DNA from: Planctomycetota bacterium
Lineage (GTDB): Bacteria > Planctomycetota > UBA8108 > UBA1146
Reading direction: 5' to 3'
NCBI GenBank assembly: GCA_014240375.1
Contig: JAAZXB010000011.1
Span: 50,512-114,511 of the forward strand
Length of the DNA: 64,000 nt
Position numbers and translations under genes: made by a program. Of the stretch, positions 16,405-25,618 are shown one piece after another. Position 1 is the stretch's first letter. Every line of letters starts with the position of its first letter. Below the pieces are notes generated by a model, which saw nothing but the letters and a program-made list of their open reading frames with translations, searched no databases and had not been told where the DNA came from.

Positions 16405-17421
16405 ATGAGAAATTCTGTCGCACTCATCATCGCGCTGGCCCTGATCGGTTACCTCGCATATTCCTTCAAAGGGTCGGTGGTACAACCCAACGCCAATGCC
16501 GCACCCAGACTCGCATTCGTCACCAACGGAGTCGCCGACTTCTGGGTCCTGGCCGGCAAGGGGGTTGAAGATTCCGCTTCCGAGATCGGGGCCGATGCGA
16601 GCTTCCACATGCCCCCCGATGGACTGGCGGATCAGAAGCGGATCATCGAGGACCTGATGGTCAAGGGGGTCGACGGCATCGCCGTCAGTCCCATCGATCC
16701 TGCCAACCAGACCCCCTTCCTCGATCGTATCGCCGAGCAAACACTGCTGATCACTCATGATTCGGATGCTCCCGATTCGAAACGAATCTGCTTCGTCGGT
16801 GTCGACAACTACGAAGCGGGAAGGATGTGTGGAGAACTGGTCCAGGAAGCACTCCCGGAGGGTGGCAAGGTGGCCATCTTCGTCGGACGTCTCGAACAGG
16901 ACAACGCACGACTGCGTCGCCAGGGTGTCATCGACCAGATCCTCGGCCGTGAGTGGGATTCGAGTCGCTACGACAAGCCCGGAGAACAGATCGTCGGCAA
17001 CGGTTTCGAGGTGGTCGCCACTCTCACCGACCAGTTCGACATGGCCAAGGGAAAGGCCAATGTCGAGGATATCCTGTCGCGTCATGGGGACATCGCCGGT
17101 TGCATCGGCCTGTTTGCCTACAACACTCCGCTGATCCTCGAAGCACTGGAGCAATCGGGCCGCATCGGCAAGGTCAAGGTGATCAGCTTCGACGAAGACG
17201 AGCGCACCCTGCAGGGCATCATCGATGGCACCGTTCACGGTACCATCGTGCAAAACCCCTACGAGTACGGCGCCGCATCGATGCGACTTCTGAAAGCGCT
17301 CGCCTCTGGCGATCGTTCTGGTATTCCAGAAAACGGAATCTTCAAGGTTCCCGCCAGAACCATTCGCAAGGCCGAAGTCGAATCGTTCCGCAAGGATATG
17401 CGCAAGAAACTGGGCAAGTGA
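16405..17421 (+). CDS. Sugar ABC transporter substrate-binding protein (ribose-type)
   Basis: 338 aa. ATG 16405 has GAGGAGG upstream. An N-terminal hydrophobic segment (5-20) without a lipobox suggests an uncleaved anchor or Sec signal. The mature part is a periplasmic-binding-protein type 1 fold of the RbsB/XylF class: 'LAFVTNGVADFW' at the first strand, 'VDGIAVSPIDP', 'FVGVDNYEAGR', and 'VISFDEDERTLQGI' near the hinge. It delivers a sugar or cyclitol to the transporter encoded by the next two genes. Its TGA overlaps the GTG start of the ATPase gene. Confidence 0.92.
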   Translation: MRNSVALIIALALIGYLAYSFKGSVVQPNANAAPRLAFVTNGVADFWVLAGKGVEDSASEIGADASFHMPPDGLADQKRIIEDLMVKGVDGIAVSPIDPANQTPFLDRIAEQTLLITHDSDAPDSKRICFVGVDNYEAGRMCGELVQEALPEGGKVAIFVGRLEQDNARLRRQGVIDQILGREWDSSRYDKPGEQIVGNGFEVVATLTDQFDMAKGKANVEDILSRHGDIAGCIGLFAYNTPLILEALEQSGRIGKVKVISFDEDERTLQGIIDGTVHGTIVQNPYEYGAASMRLLKALASGDRSGIPENGIFKVPARTIRKAEVESFRKDMRKKLGK

Positions 17422-18917
17422 CCTCCAGTGGGCCCCTCATCGAAGCTTGTGCGGTGACCAAACGATTCGGCGGTGTCTGTGCAGTAGATGGCGTTTCTCT
17501 GTCGATACGAAGCGGCGAGATCACCGCGATCGTCGGCGAAAATGGCGCCGGGAAGAGTACCCTGGTCAAACTCCTGTGCGGTGTTCATCGGGCCGATGAA
17601 GGAGAAGTTCGTATCGACGGCCAAGCGGTGGCGATGAAGGGTCCAGCAGACGCTCTCTCGCGCGGGATTGCCCACATTCCCCAGGAACTCGAACTCTGTG
17701 ACGCGATGTCGGTGTCACAGAATCTGCTGCTCGGATCCGAACCGATCGGCCGATTTGGTCTCATCGATGAGGACCAATGCCTGCGCCAGGCGCGCAACGC
17801 TCTCGAAAAAGTGTCCCTCGAAATACCTCTCGATGTGCCGGTACAAGACCTCGGTCACGGGCAAAGGCAACTGATCGCCATCGCCAGAGCACTCGATGGT
17901 GATGCTCGTGTGTTGTTCCTCGATGAACCCACCGCCACTCTCTCTCCAGTAGAAACCAGCATCCTGCTCGAACAGATCGATGCGATGAAGACCGCCGGAG
18001 CCGCGATCGTACTGATCACTCATCGACTGGCCGAGGTGGAGCAGGTGGCGGATCGGGTGATGGTGCTGCGAGATGGTCATCCTGTCGCCTCCCTCGCAGG
18101 AGATGAGATCGAACGTTCGGAGATGGTACGCCTGATGGTCGGTCGAGACCTCGAACCAATCAAGGAACAGGAAACCACCTCGGGGGAAGTACGACTACTG
18201 ATCGAGGATCTGACCACTTCAGCACACCCTGATCCGATTCATCTCGAGGTCAGAGCTGGAGAGCGGATCGCCCTGGCGGGACTGGTCGGGGCCGGCCGAA
18301 GTGAACTGCTGGAGGCGCTATTCGGATTGCGAGATCGAACCGGAGTCGTGGAGGTCGACGGAATCACCGTCCCTCCTTTCGATGCCGCGAGGTCGGTCGA
18401 GATGGGACTGGCACTGGTCCCGGAGGAACGAGCTTCTCAGGGGCTGGCTCTCCAGATGACTGTCGAACAGAACGCCGTCCTGCCCGGAATTCACCGCCAT
18501 GGTCGCTCCTTCGGCTGGCTCAAGCGTCGTGCCGGAGAGGAGGTGGCCAAGCAACTGGTAGAGAACCTCGATGTGCGCCCTGCTGCGACCGATCTGGCCG
18601 TTTCAGATCTGTCCGGTGGAAACCAACAGAAGGTGGTGATCGGAAAATGGCTCGCCCTCCACCCGGGAGTCCTGCTCCTCGATGAGCCAACCCGAGGAGT
18701 CGATGTCGGTGCACGGGAAGAACTACACCAGCGCCTGATGCAGTTGTCAAAAGATGGGGTGGCGATCCTCTTCTCTTCGAGCGAGATGGAAGAGGTACTC
18801 GCTCTTTCCCACCGCATTGTGGTGCTACACGAGGGACGGATCACTGGAACTCTCACCACCAGCACCACTAGCGAGGAACAGGTGATGGCCCTGGCCACCG
18901 GAGGAGAACCAAAATGA
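17418..18917 (+). CDS. Sugar ABC transporter ATP-binding protein, duplicated ATPase (RbsA-type)
   Basis: 499 aa. The GTG start at 17418 overlaps the binding-protein stop (GTGA). Two fused ABC domains: the first has Walker A 'GENGAGKST', a signature variant 'LGHGQRQ' and Walker B 'VLFLDEPTA'. The second has the degenerate P-loop 'GLVGAGRSELLEALFG' characteristic of RbsA/MglA proteins, the signature 'LSGGNQQKVVIGKWL' and 'LLLDEPTRGVDVG'. It powers import at the inner membrane together with the permease, whose ATG overlaps this stop codon (ATGA at 18914). Confidence 0.94.
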   Translation: MTSSGPLIEACAVTKRFGGVCAVDGVSLSIRSGEITAIVGENGAGKSTLVKLLCGVHRADEGEVRIDGQAVAMKGPADALSRGIAHIPQELELCDAMSVSQNLLLGSEPIGRFGLIDEDQCLRQARNALEKVSLEIPLDVPVQDLGHGQRQLIAIARALDGDARVLFLDEPTATLSPVETSILLEQIDAMKTAGAAIVLITHRLAEVEQVADRVMVLRDGHPVASLAGDEIERSEMVRLMVGRDLEPIKEQETTSGEVRLLIEDLTTSAHPDPIHLEVRAGERIALAGLVGAGRSELLEALFGLRDRTGVVEVDGITVPPFDAARSVEMGLALVPEERASQGLALQMTVEQNAVLPGIHRHGRSFGWLKRRAGEEVAKQLVENLDVRPAATDLAVSDLSGGNQQKVVIGKWLALHPGVLLLDEPTRGVDVGAREELHQRLMQLSKDGVAILFSSSEMEEVLALSHRIVVLHEGRITGTLTTSTTSEEQVMALATGGEPK

Positions 18918-19900
18918 GAGATGAGCGAAAACTACTCGGCATCCTCGGAGTGCTGGTGGCGGTGGCGATGGTGACAACACTGTTCAGCCCATCCTTCGTC
19001 AGTGCTTACAACATCGAGAACCTGCTTCGAAGGAGTGCTTTGTTTGGCATCATCGGCATCGGTGCCTCGCTGGTCATCATCACTGGTGGTATCGACCTCT
19101 CCATCGGATCATTGATCTGCCTGGTCGGCTGCCTCACCCCATGGCTCATCACCGTGGTCGGCGTAACTCCCTGGCTGGTGGTGCCAGCATTACTACTTCT
19201 CGCCACGCTGCTGGGTATAGGCCACGGCATGCTGGTGACACGATTGAAGTTGCAACCGTTCCTGGTCACTCTCTGTGGCCTGTTCATCTATCGAGGACTC
19301 ACCCGAGGGATCTTGGCCGACAACACGGTCGGATTCGGCACCGAAGGAAGCGCATTACGCTCCCTCGGAAATGGCCGAATTCACCTGCCAGGAATCGATG
19401 GATTTGCTCTACCCGCTCCACTGGTGATTCTCATCGTCATCGCGGTGATCTCCTGGCTCCTTCTGAACAGAACCGTCTGGGGACGACATCTGAAGGCGAT
19501 CGGTTGCAATGAAACCGCCGCTCGTCACTGCGGTATCGCGGTCGATCGGGTCAAGGTTGGAGCCTACGCCCTGTGTGGTCTATTGACCGGCATCGGCGGA
19601 CTGCTTTTTGTGCTCGACACCGGCTCCGCACAACCTTCCAACTTCGGCAACTTCTACGAGTTGTACGCCATCGCAGCGGCAGTACTGGGGGGCTGTTCAT
19701 TACGGGGCGGAGAAGGCTCCATCATCGGTGTGCTGATCGGAGCCACGCTGGTTCAGGTCCTTCGCAATGCGATCGTGCTGATCGACGGCATCCCTCACTC
19801 GTCAGAGTTCGCCATCATCGGTGGAATCATCTTGATTGCGGTGATCGCCGACGAGGCCATACGACGCTTTACTACAACCACCAAATCATTGAAAGAATGA
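18914..19900 (+). CDS. Sugar ABC transporter permease (RbsC-type)
   Basis: 328 aa integral membrane protein with about eight to ten hydrophobic helices. It shows the family block 'IGIGASLVIITGGIDLSIGSL' in part and 'GRHLKAIGCNETAARHCGIAVDRVK', the cytoplasmic coupling loop of RbsC/XylH permeases. It is translationally coupled to the ATPase gene. A homodimer is expected, as in other members. The next gene (DUF1080) starts 163 bp later and may share the transcript. Confidence 0.93.
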   Translation: MRDERKLLGILGVLVAVAMVTTLFSPSFVSAYNIENLLRRSALFGIIGIGASLVIITGGIDLSIGSLICLVGCLTPWLITVVGVTPWLVVPALLLLATLLGIGHGMLVTRLKLQPFLVTLCGLFIYRGLTRGILADNTVGFGTEGSALRSLGNGRIHLPGIDGFALPAPLVILIVIAVISWLLLNRTVWGRHLKAIGCNETAARHCGIAVDRVKVGAYALCGLLTGIGGLLFVLDTGSAQPSNFGNFYELYAIAAAVLGGCSLRGGEGSIIGVLIGATLVQVLRNAIVLIDGIPHSSEFAIIGGIILIAVIADEAIRRFTTTTKSLKE

Positions 19901-20063
19901 CCCGACAGAAGACTATCGCCAACTCACCCTGTACCGAATTCAAGATGTCGAGGTATATTGACGCTGTGGTTTCAGCGGATGAAGAATGGTGGAATCGACA
20001 ATCAGGGGTGCGCGGGTGGATTCGATCCCTCTGCATCCACTCGGAATTAGATCTGGAGATGTA

Positions 20064-21587
20064 ATGCGTTCGATTTCTTACCTGATCCTGATGATCTCGA
20101 TGGCCACTCCACTCCAGCCAGTAAATGGCCACCAGGAATCGGTCTCCGACAAGAACCCGGCGAAACAATTGCTCGCCCGATTGAGCGGGATTGATTCATC
20201 TGACAAGGACAACATTCTCGATCAGGCGCTCGCCAATGATGGAGAACTGGTCCTGGCAGTGCTGTTGCAGGTCGTCGATCGCAATGCAACTCGAGGAACA
20301 GCAAAAGAGTGGCAACAACTCTTGAACTCCGATGTGGCGGCTCGGTCGTCGATCCATGGCCTGGTGATGCTCGCCGCTGCCCCCGGTAGGGAACAGAAGA
20401 GTGCCCAGTTCGGAGCCATCCTTACCCAACAGTTCACTGGAACTGCTGTCGATGGTGTCTCGAGATTTCTCGCCAGAATGCTCGGTTCCCTCGGCAACTC
20501 GGTCGCCGTCACTGCTTTGACCGCATCGATCCAGGCCGATGCACCGTGGTCCGATGAAACGATTCGGTCGCTCGGATCGATTTCAGGAGATGCCGCTCAA
20601 CACGCGCTCGTCTCCTTGATGCTCGATGCTCCCACTCGCTGGAAGCCGGCCATTGCACAGGCATTGTCTTCCCGGAACGGCTCCGCAACCGTGATCGCAG
20701 CGCTCGAAACCGCCCTGAAGGAAGATGATGAGCGAGTGAAGCTCGCAGCGCTCGATGCCCTGGTGGCCCTGGGTGCCGAGACCGCGATGAAACCTATCAT
20801 CGATCTGCTTCTCGCCGCGGATCCCGATCAGAAGGGGGCTCACTCTCAGCGGGTCATCGAACTGGCGCAGCGCCTCGATGCAAATCACCATGAGATCTAT
20901 GCCCGCAACTTGCTCGATGCACTCCTGTTGACATCCGGAGTGCCCGAGAATAGACGTGTCGTTGCCACTCGGCTTCGACAACAGCTGGGTTCCTGGAGGG
21001 CCCTCTTCGATGGCTCCAGTTCCAAGGGCTGGATCGGCCACACCGATGGCTATCAATTCTCAGCAGGAGAAATTCAGTGCAGCGCAGGCAACGGTGGAAA
21101 CATCTATACAGAGGAGCAATTTGACAACTTCATCCTGAGATTTGAATTCAAACTCTCGCCAGGTGCCAACAACGGACTCGGATTGCGAACACCCTCATCC
21201 GGCGATGCTGCCTATGCAGGAATGGAAGCGCAGATTCTCGACAACTCTGCCGACAAGTGGGCCAACCTGAAACCCTATCAGTATCATGGCAGCATCTATG
21301 GAGTGGTTCCGGCCAGACGTGGATTCCAAAAACCGGTCGGAGAGTGGAACCAGCAAGAAGTTCGTTGTGATGGTCGCCAGGTGAAGATCATCCTCAATGG
21401 GCATGTCATCCTCGATGCCGATCTGGACTCCGTCAGCCGCGGAGGAACCATCGATGGTCGGGAGCACCCTGGCCTGAAGAGGGACACCGGACACATCGGA
21501 TTTCTCGGGCACGGCGATGCTGTAGCCTTCCGCAAGCTCAGGATACAACCATTGATCCGGTCCGCGGATCCACAGCAGGGCGAATAA
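20064..21587 (+). CDS. Secreted HEAT-like / DUF1080 (3-keto-disaccharide hydrolase family) protein
   Basis: 507 aa. ATG 20064 has GGAGATGTA just upstream and starts a signal peptide (6-22). Residues about 40-310 are Ala/Leu-rich helical repeats of HEAT type ('DERVKLAALDALVALG'). The C-terminal about 190 residues are a DUF1080 beta-sandwich: 'WRALFDGSSSKGW', 'FEFKLSPGANNGLGLRTP', 'GVVPAR', 'WNQQEVRCDGRQVKIILNG', 'HIGFLGHGDAVAFRKLRI'. The domain is annotated as 3-keto-disaccharide hydrolase and is expanded in planctomycetes. Position behind a sugar importer and an SDR suggests periplasmic sugar processing. This is inference. Confidence 0.88.
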   Translation: MRSISYLILMISMATPLQPVNGHQESVSDKNPAKQLLARLSGIDSSDKDNILDQALANDGELVLAVLLQVVDRNATRGTAKEWQQLLNSDVAARSSIHGLVMLAAAPGREQKSAQFGAILTQQFTGTAVDGVSRFLARMLGSLGNSVAVTALTASIQADAPWSDETIRSLGSISGDAAQHALVSLMLDAPTRWKPAIAQALSSRNGSATVIAALETALKEDDERVKLAALDALVALGAETAMKPIIDLLLAADPDQKGAHSQRVIELAQRLDANHHEIYARNLLDALLLTSGVPENRRVVATRLRQQLGSWRALFDGSSSKGWIGHTDGYQFSAGEIQCSAGNGGNIYTEEQFDNFILRFEFKLSPGANNGLGLRTPSSGDAAYAGMEAQILDNSADKWANLKPYQYHGSIYGVVPARRGFQKPVGEWNQQEVRCDGRQVKIILNGHVILDADLDSVSRGGTIDGREHPGLKRDTGHIGFLGHGDAVAFRKLRIQPLIRSADPQQGE

Positions 21588-22336
21588 TTGAAACGGGAGA
21601 CCCTCGATCAGTGATCGTGGATCTCCCTGGGGTTGTACCTTGGTCATCACCCATGAATCGATCTCAATGAAATCAAGACAACCGAGCAATAACCAAATCA
21701 GCAATCACCAAATCTTGGTTCCCATTTCTGGGATCGTTATTGCCCTGGTGGGCATTCATCCGCGTGCCATGCCAACGATCTGTAGATTCCTCGAGACTGC
21801 ATTCGAAATCTCGGATTAAACAGTCTTCACGCACACCTCTGATCATGCATTCCCCATCGGGACAAACTGGAGGCTGATTGAACTATCCAAATTGAACACT
21901 GATCGTCGGGCCAAATCGCCTTTCTTGCTCCTGATAACGATTCGGAAACCAGCATTTTGTTATTTTTCACAATAACGAAGCGAACGCAGCGCCGGTTTCT
22001 CCTCTATTCGCAATCTATACATAAGAAAAATAAAGCACATTCACTTCCCAACATTCAACTCTATAAATAAACGTCTCTCCACTGCAATCACCCAGTGACA
22101 AGTCATTACTGTTTGACACTGAACCAAGTTTCTCTACCTTTCGACACTTGAGTGGTTCACCTGCGAGTTCCCTGGTCACCACTCTGCAACACTATCTGGC
22201 CACCAAAGGCTCACAGGTGCCCATCTGCGGGGGTTTCAGAAGTTACACTCCTTACGCCTTGTTACTTGATTCCAGCCCCAATCGCTCTGAAACTACTCGG
22301 TAGTTTCGCTCCCAATAGCCGACCAAAAGGAGAATC
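21588..22336. other. 749-bp intergenic region without a credible gene
   Basis: No frame with coding character was found on either strand. It holds a hairpin just after the DUF1080 gene (21595-21627), an AT-rich stretch at about 21950-22080 and a small GTTATT/AATAAC inverted repeat at 21959-21976. A TTGACA hexamer lies at 22113-22118 without a convincing -10 box. The thiol peroxidase promoter is presumably here. Confidence 0.6.
21595..21627 (+). terminator. Hairpin after DUF1080 gene, possible terminator
   Basis: GGGAGA and TCTCCC form the outer stem, with an inner GATC...GATC pairing, starting 8 bp after the stop codon. It is not followed by a clear T-run, so factor-independent termination is uncertain. 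Confidence 0.4.
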
Positions 22337-22855
22337 ATGTCCAGCACCAGAACCGCAGCCATCACTCTCAAAGGGACTCCATTCGATGTAACAGGACTTC
22401 CCCTCGCCGTCGGAGATACGGCTCCTGATTTCGTGCTTCTCCACAACAGCCTCGAAGAGGTTTCCCTCTCATCCTACAAGGGTGAATTTCGAATCATCGC
22501 GACTGTTCCATCTCTCGATACACCGGTCTGTCAGGCGGAAACGAAGCGCTTCAATGACGAAGTAGCGCGCAACGAAAACATCGATGTGATGGTGGTCAGT
22601 GCAGATCTTCCTTTCGCCCAGAAACGCTGGTGTGGAGCAGAAAGCGTTGAAAATGTCACCGCTCTCAGCTGCCATCGCTCAGCGGCATTCGGAGAAGCTT
22701 ATGGGGTTCAGATCGCCAATGGCCCCCTCCAAGGATGCCTGGCCAGAGCTGTTTTCGTGATCGACGCCTCTGGCCAGCTCTTGCATGTCGAGTACGTGAC
22801 AGAGGTTGCGGATCAACCCGATTTCGCTGCAGTGCTCGCAGTCACGACCCGCTGA
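22337..22855 (+). CDS. tpx: Thiol peroxidase Tpx
   Basis: 172-aa atypical 2-Cys peroxiredoxin of the Tpx group. ATG 22337 follows AAAAGGAGAATC. Peroxidatic cysteine in 'PSLDTPVCQAETKRF' and resolving cysteine in 'DLPFAQKRWCGAE', both at the positions known for E. coli Tpx. An additional Cys is seen in 'ALSCHRS'. It reduces hydroperoxides in the cytoplasm or periplasm using thioredoxin. It stands alone, convergent with the SDR downstream. Confidence 0.95.
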   Translation: MSSTRTAAITLKGTPFDVTGLPLAVGDTAPDFVLLHNSLEEVSLSSYKGEFRIIATVPSLDTPVCQAETKRFNDEVARNENIDVMVVSADLPFAQKRWCGAESVENVTALSCHRSAAFGEAYGVQIANGPLQGCLARAVFVIDASGQLLHVEYVTEVADQPDFAAVLAVTTR

Positions 22856-22887
22856 AGAGGTTCCACGGGCCCAAGGTGGTCGGCAAC

Positions 22888-23712
22888 TCAGCTTGTATTC
22901 ACCGGAGTCTCCGAGGAGGAGTCGCGGTACGATGAACCCTGTCTCGCCACCAGCCAGCGACGCAGAGGGGCAGGAATCAGCCACAGGATGAAGAGCAAGC
23001 TCTTGTAGATCAGCCCGGGTACGCAGTAGATCTTTCCCTTGTCGCAGGCTTCCAGAGCTTCTCGGGCCACTCGGTCCGACTGTAACCACATGTAGCCGGG
23101 CATCTTTGACATCTTCTCGCGGGTCCCGGTCACGTCGTGAAACTCGGTGTAGGTGAAACCAGGGCATAGCGCAGTGACATGCACTCCGCTGCCCTTGCAC
23201 TCGAGGGCGAGGCATTCGGTGAACAGGTTCAATGCAGCCTTGACTGCCCCGTAAAGGGTGTGGCCGGCAGTTCCCGGCAAGAAACCCGCCACCGAAGAAA
23301 CCTGGATGATGCGTCCTTTTCCTCGTTTTTTCATCGCGGGAAGCAAACGGTGGGTCAACTCACAGACTGCAGTCAGAAGGACCCGGATGAACTGTTCGTG
23401 CTGCTCCCACGGCTGGGAGAGATAGGCTCCTGAAAGCCCGTATCCCGCGTTGTTGATCAGCACCTCGACCTCGACCGAGTCTCGTTCGAGATCGGCGACC
23501 AGAGCGGAAACCGCCGATGGATCGGACAGGTCCCGCCCTTCGACCCGACAGTCGATGGAGTGCTCGCGAGACAGGTCGGAGGCGATCTTCTCGAGCCGAT
23601 CGACTCGTCTGGCCACCAGCACCAGATCGTATCCTCTTCGTGCCAGTTGGTGAGCAAAGCTGAGACCGATGCCAGAACTGGCACCTGTCACCAGTGCTAC
23701 AGGACGGCTCAT
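22888..23712 (-). CDS. Short-chain dehydrogenase, DltE/YqjQ-like
   Basis: 274 aa SDR. Cofactor motif 'VTGASSGIGLSFA', 'NNAGYG', Ser in 'IIQVSSVAG', catalytic Tyr-Lys in 'YGAVKAA'. The C-terminal extension (about 225-260) contains a hydrophobic helix 'LLFILWLIPAPLRRWL', suggesting membrane association, as in many DltE-like SDRs with lipid-like substrates. Its ATG overlaps the stop of the upstream secreted protein gene (ATGA at 23709-23712), so the two genes are co-transcribed. The substrate is unknown. Confidence 0.9.
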   Translation of the reverse strand: MSRPVALVTGASSGIGLSFAHQLARRGYDLVLVARRVDRLEKIASDLSREHSIDCRVEGRDLSDPSAVSALVADLERDSVEVEVLINNAGYGLSGAYLSQPWEQHEQFIRVLLTAVCELTHRLLPAMKKRGKGRIIQVSSVAGFLPGTAGHTLYGAVKAALNLFTECLALECKGSGVHVTALCPGFTYTEFHDVTGTREKMSKMPGYMWLQSDRVAREALEACDKGKIYCVPGLIYKSLLFILWLIPAPLRRWLVARQGSSYRDSSSETPVNTS

Positions 23713-24608
23713 CGACGCGGCTCACCTTCGTCCTGTTGAGGCTTTTTCGTCTTCCCCTGTGCGGGACCATAGCGGCCATCGGGAAGCCGGGTAGCCCAGC
23801 GATACTTGGGATCCTCCAGCAGTGCAGTGATCCATGGGTCTCTTTCTCGCACCAGTTCTCCACTGGTCAACTCCCATTCGTGGGAGATCTGGCGCGCCCG
23901 CTCGGGGTCTGCTTGTGCTTCGAGCAGCGAAGTCAGGGCCCAGTAGAGATATTCGACCGCCATGCAGGGGTAATCGCAGCTTCGATCATCGTAGTGAAAC
24001 CACGCCTTCTCCGGGTAGCGCCGGGGCACTGCTCCGAATCGACCTCCTCTCGCTCGATCGAGACAGTCGCCCAGTTCGGTGCCTGGCCTGGGGCCAAAAA
24101 TACGCGGGTATGCTTCGCCATATCCGGTGGTCACCAGGTGCAACACCTCTTCGATGGTCGCATCGAACTCGCCGGGTGGTTTGGTCTCCTCGGCGAATTG
24201 ACCCTGGAGATGGTGGTAACCCAGTTGATCGATCCCTGAACGATCGAGTCGCTCCATCTCTCGCTCGCTGCCAAACAGCACCATCCCCATCTGTCGACCA
24301 GCCATCGCCTCCACGACCTTGGGATCGTCCGCCACTCCGTCCTCATCATTGTCGAGGTACTCCGCCAGCACCGCGGCCACATGCCGCACCTTGTCGGTAG
24401 ACACACCCCTGGTGGCAAGGACATGAACGCCGAATACCGATGTGTACTGGCTGAAATGTTTCTGAAATTCCGACATCTTTTCTGGCACCGTCGTAATTTT
24501 CAGATCCGGGGGCGTGCTGACCGCTACTGGATCGATCTCGTCTCCTGCTGCAGTCAGCGTTCCAGCGAGAATTACCCCCAACAACAGGGTGGAATACACC
24601 GAGTTCAT
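23709..24608 (-). CDS. Secreted protein of unknown function with calcium-loop-like motif
   Basis: 299 aa. ATG 24608 with AGAGGAT upstream starts a clean signal peptide (1-21, cleavage near 'LTAAGDE'). A longer in-frame extension exists but has no signal and would overlap the divergent gene. One loop 'DNDEDGVADDPKVV' is like an EF-hand/dockerin calcium loop. A second conserved-looking block is 'ATIEEVLHLVTTGYGEAYPRIFG', which recalls metal-dependent hydrolases but lacks HExxH. The C-terminus is basic and low-complexity ('QGKTKKPQQDEGEPRR'). I do not recognise the family. Co-transcribed with the downstream SDR. Confidence 0.8.
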   Translation of the reverse strand: MNSVYSTLLLGVILAGTLTAAGDEIDPVAVSTPPDLKITTVPEKMSEFQKHFSQYTSVFGVHVLATRGVSTDKVRHVAAVLAEYLDNDEDGVADDPKVVEAMAGRQMGMVLFGSEREMERLDRSGIDQLGYHHLQGQFAEETKPPGEFDATIEEVLHLVTTGYGEAYPRIFGPRPGTELGDCLDRARGGRFGAVPRRYPEKAWFHYDDRSCDYPCMAVEYLYWALTSLLEAQADPERARQISHEWELTSGELVRERDPWITALLEDPKYRWATRLPDGRYGPAQGKTKKPQQDEGEPRR

Positions 24609-24708
24609 CCGATCCTCTTTCCGTGGGTCACTTGAATTGCCAAGATCATACCCGAGGAACCAGCGCACGACCTTGCCAGTCTGACTCGATCGGGAGAAGG
24701 GAACCCGC

Positions 24709-25323
24709 ATGATGGACTCCTTGAAAGGGATCTGGAGGCATTGGATGCAATTCAATCTGCATCCTCTCGATCCTCCCCACGCCTGGCGGATCGCTCGTGG
24801 ATCCAGCTCCGCTGCGTCTTTCTGTCGGACCCTGACTCGATTAAAAATTCGCACTGCGATCGACCTTCGCCGTGCCAATCGCTGCGACAAGGCCAGCGGC
24901 ACCATCGACTTCGAATCTCTCGGCATCGAATATCACAATCTCCATCTGCGCTCCTCCGATCTTCCACACCCGGAACCGCTGCTCAAGTTCAGCCAACTCC
25001 TCGTAGATGCACCGCGCCCACTCCTTCTTTACTGCAAACGAGGAAAGGACAAGACCGGTTTTGGATCGGCGCTGTACCGCCACCTTGTGCGAGGAGAGGC
25101 GCTCGATGTGGCGTGGCAGCAGTTGCGCTGGATCCCATTCGGACACCGCCCTGGCAAACATCAGGGCCCTCATCTCTTTCGTCTCTTGCTCCAAGAGCAG
25201 CAACCCACCGACCTGCTGCGCTGGATTCAGGATGACTACCCGGAGATCTTTCACCGTGGTGTCGAGCGCGGCGAGATCGCCCCGGTACATGCCAGCGGTT
25301 CCTTCAGCGCTGAATCGGAGTGA
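24709..25323 (+). CDS. Tyrosine/dual-specificity phosphatase-like protein with altered P-loop
   Basis: 204 aa, no signal peptide, ATG 24709 or 24712. The fold signals are 'IRTAIDLRRANRCDK' (strand and Arg-rich turn) and the P-loop 'LLYCKRGKDKTGFGSALYR'. Protein tyrosine phosphatases use C-x5-R in 'HCxxGxDRTG'. Here the catalytic Cys is kept, but the phosphate-binding Arg is Lys and the preceding His is Tyr. Activity may therefore be weak, altered or lost. It is divergent from the secreted unknown at 23709-24608, with about 100 bp between them. The family is reasonably sure; catalysis is not. Confidence 0.8.
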   Translation: MMDSLKGIWRHWMQFNLHPLDPPHAWRIARGSSSAASFCRTLTRLKIRTAIDLRRANRCDKASGTIDFESLGIEYHNLHLRSSDLPHPEPLLKFSQLLVDAPRPLLLYCKRGKDKTGFGSALYRHLVRGEALDVAWQQLRWIPFGHRPGKHQGPHLFRLLLQEQQPTDLLRWIQDDYPEIFHRGVERGEIAPVHASGSFSAESE

Positions 25324-25360
25324 CTCGACGGTTCCAAGCCCAGCAGATCCCCCGGCGCAC

Positions 25361-25398
25361 TCGTTCCTCCCGCAATCGTTCCTCCCGCAATCGTTCCA
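25361..25398. repeat. 15-bp intergenic tandem repeat
   Basis: Two exact copies of tcgttcctcccgcaa and a partial third lie directly after the phosphatase-like gene, outside any credible reading frame. Confidence 0.85.
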
Positions 25399-25421
25399 CT
25401 CAGATCAGGATGAAAAAGACG

Positions 25422-25454
25422 CGGAGCCCCCGGGCGATAAGCCCAGAGGCTCCG
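25422..25454. terminator. Two-tier hairpin between convergent genes
   Basis: CGGAGCC (25422-25428) pairs with GGCTCCG (25448-25454). Inside it, GGGC-GATAA-GCCC forms a second stem. It lies between the convergent genes ending at 25323 and 25619, where a bidirectional terminator is expected. A TTTTT run follows about 20 bp later on the + strand. Confidence 0.45.
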
Positions 25455-25618
25455 GTGAGGAGGTGTTCAGGTTTTTCGATCAGGGTCGGGGGGATCGCCA
25501 GCCCGCCTTCGGCGCCCCCCCTTCCCTAACTACAGATCCGGGTCCAGACGGAGACCGGACAGGAAAACCCAATTTTATTCAGGAATTACAGGAACTGCCA
25601 AATTCAGCCAGGAATCGG

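Noticed and set aside
22152..22391. Small plus-strand frame upstream of and overlapping tpx
   Set aside because: It overlaps the well-supported tpx start in another frame and has no family features.
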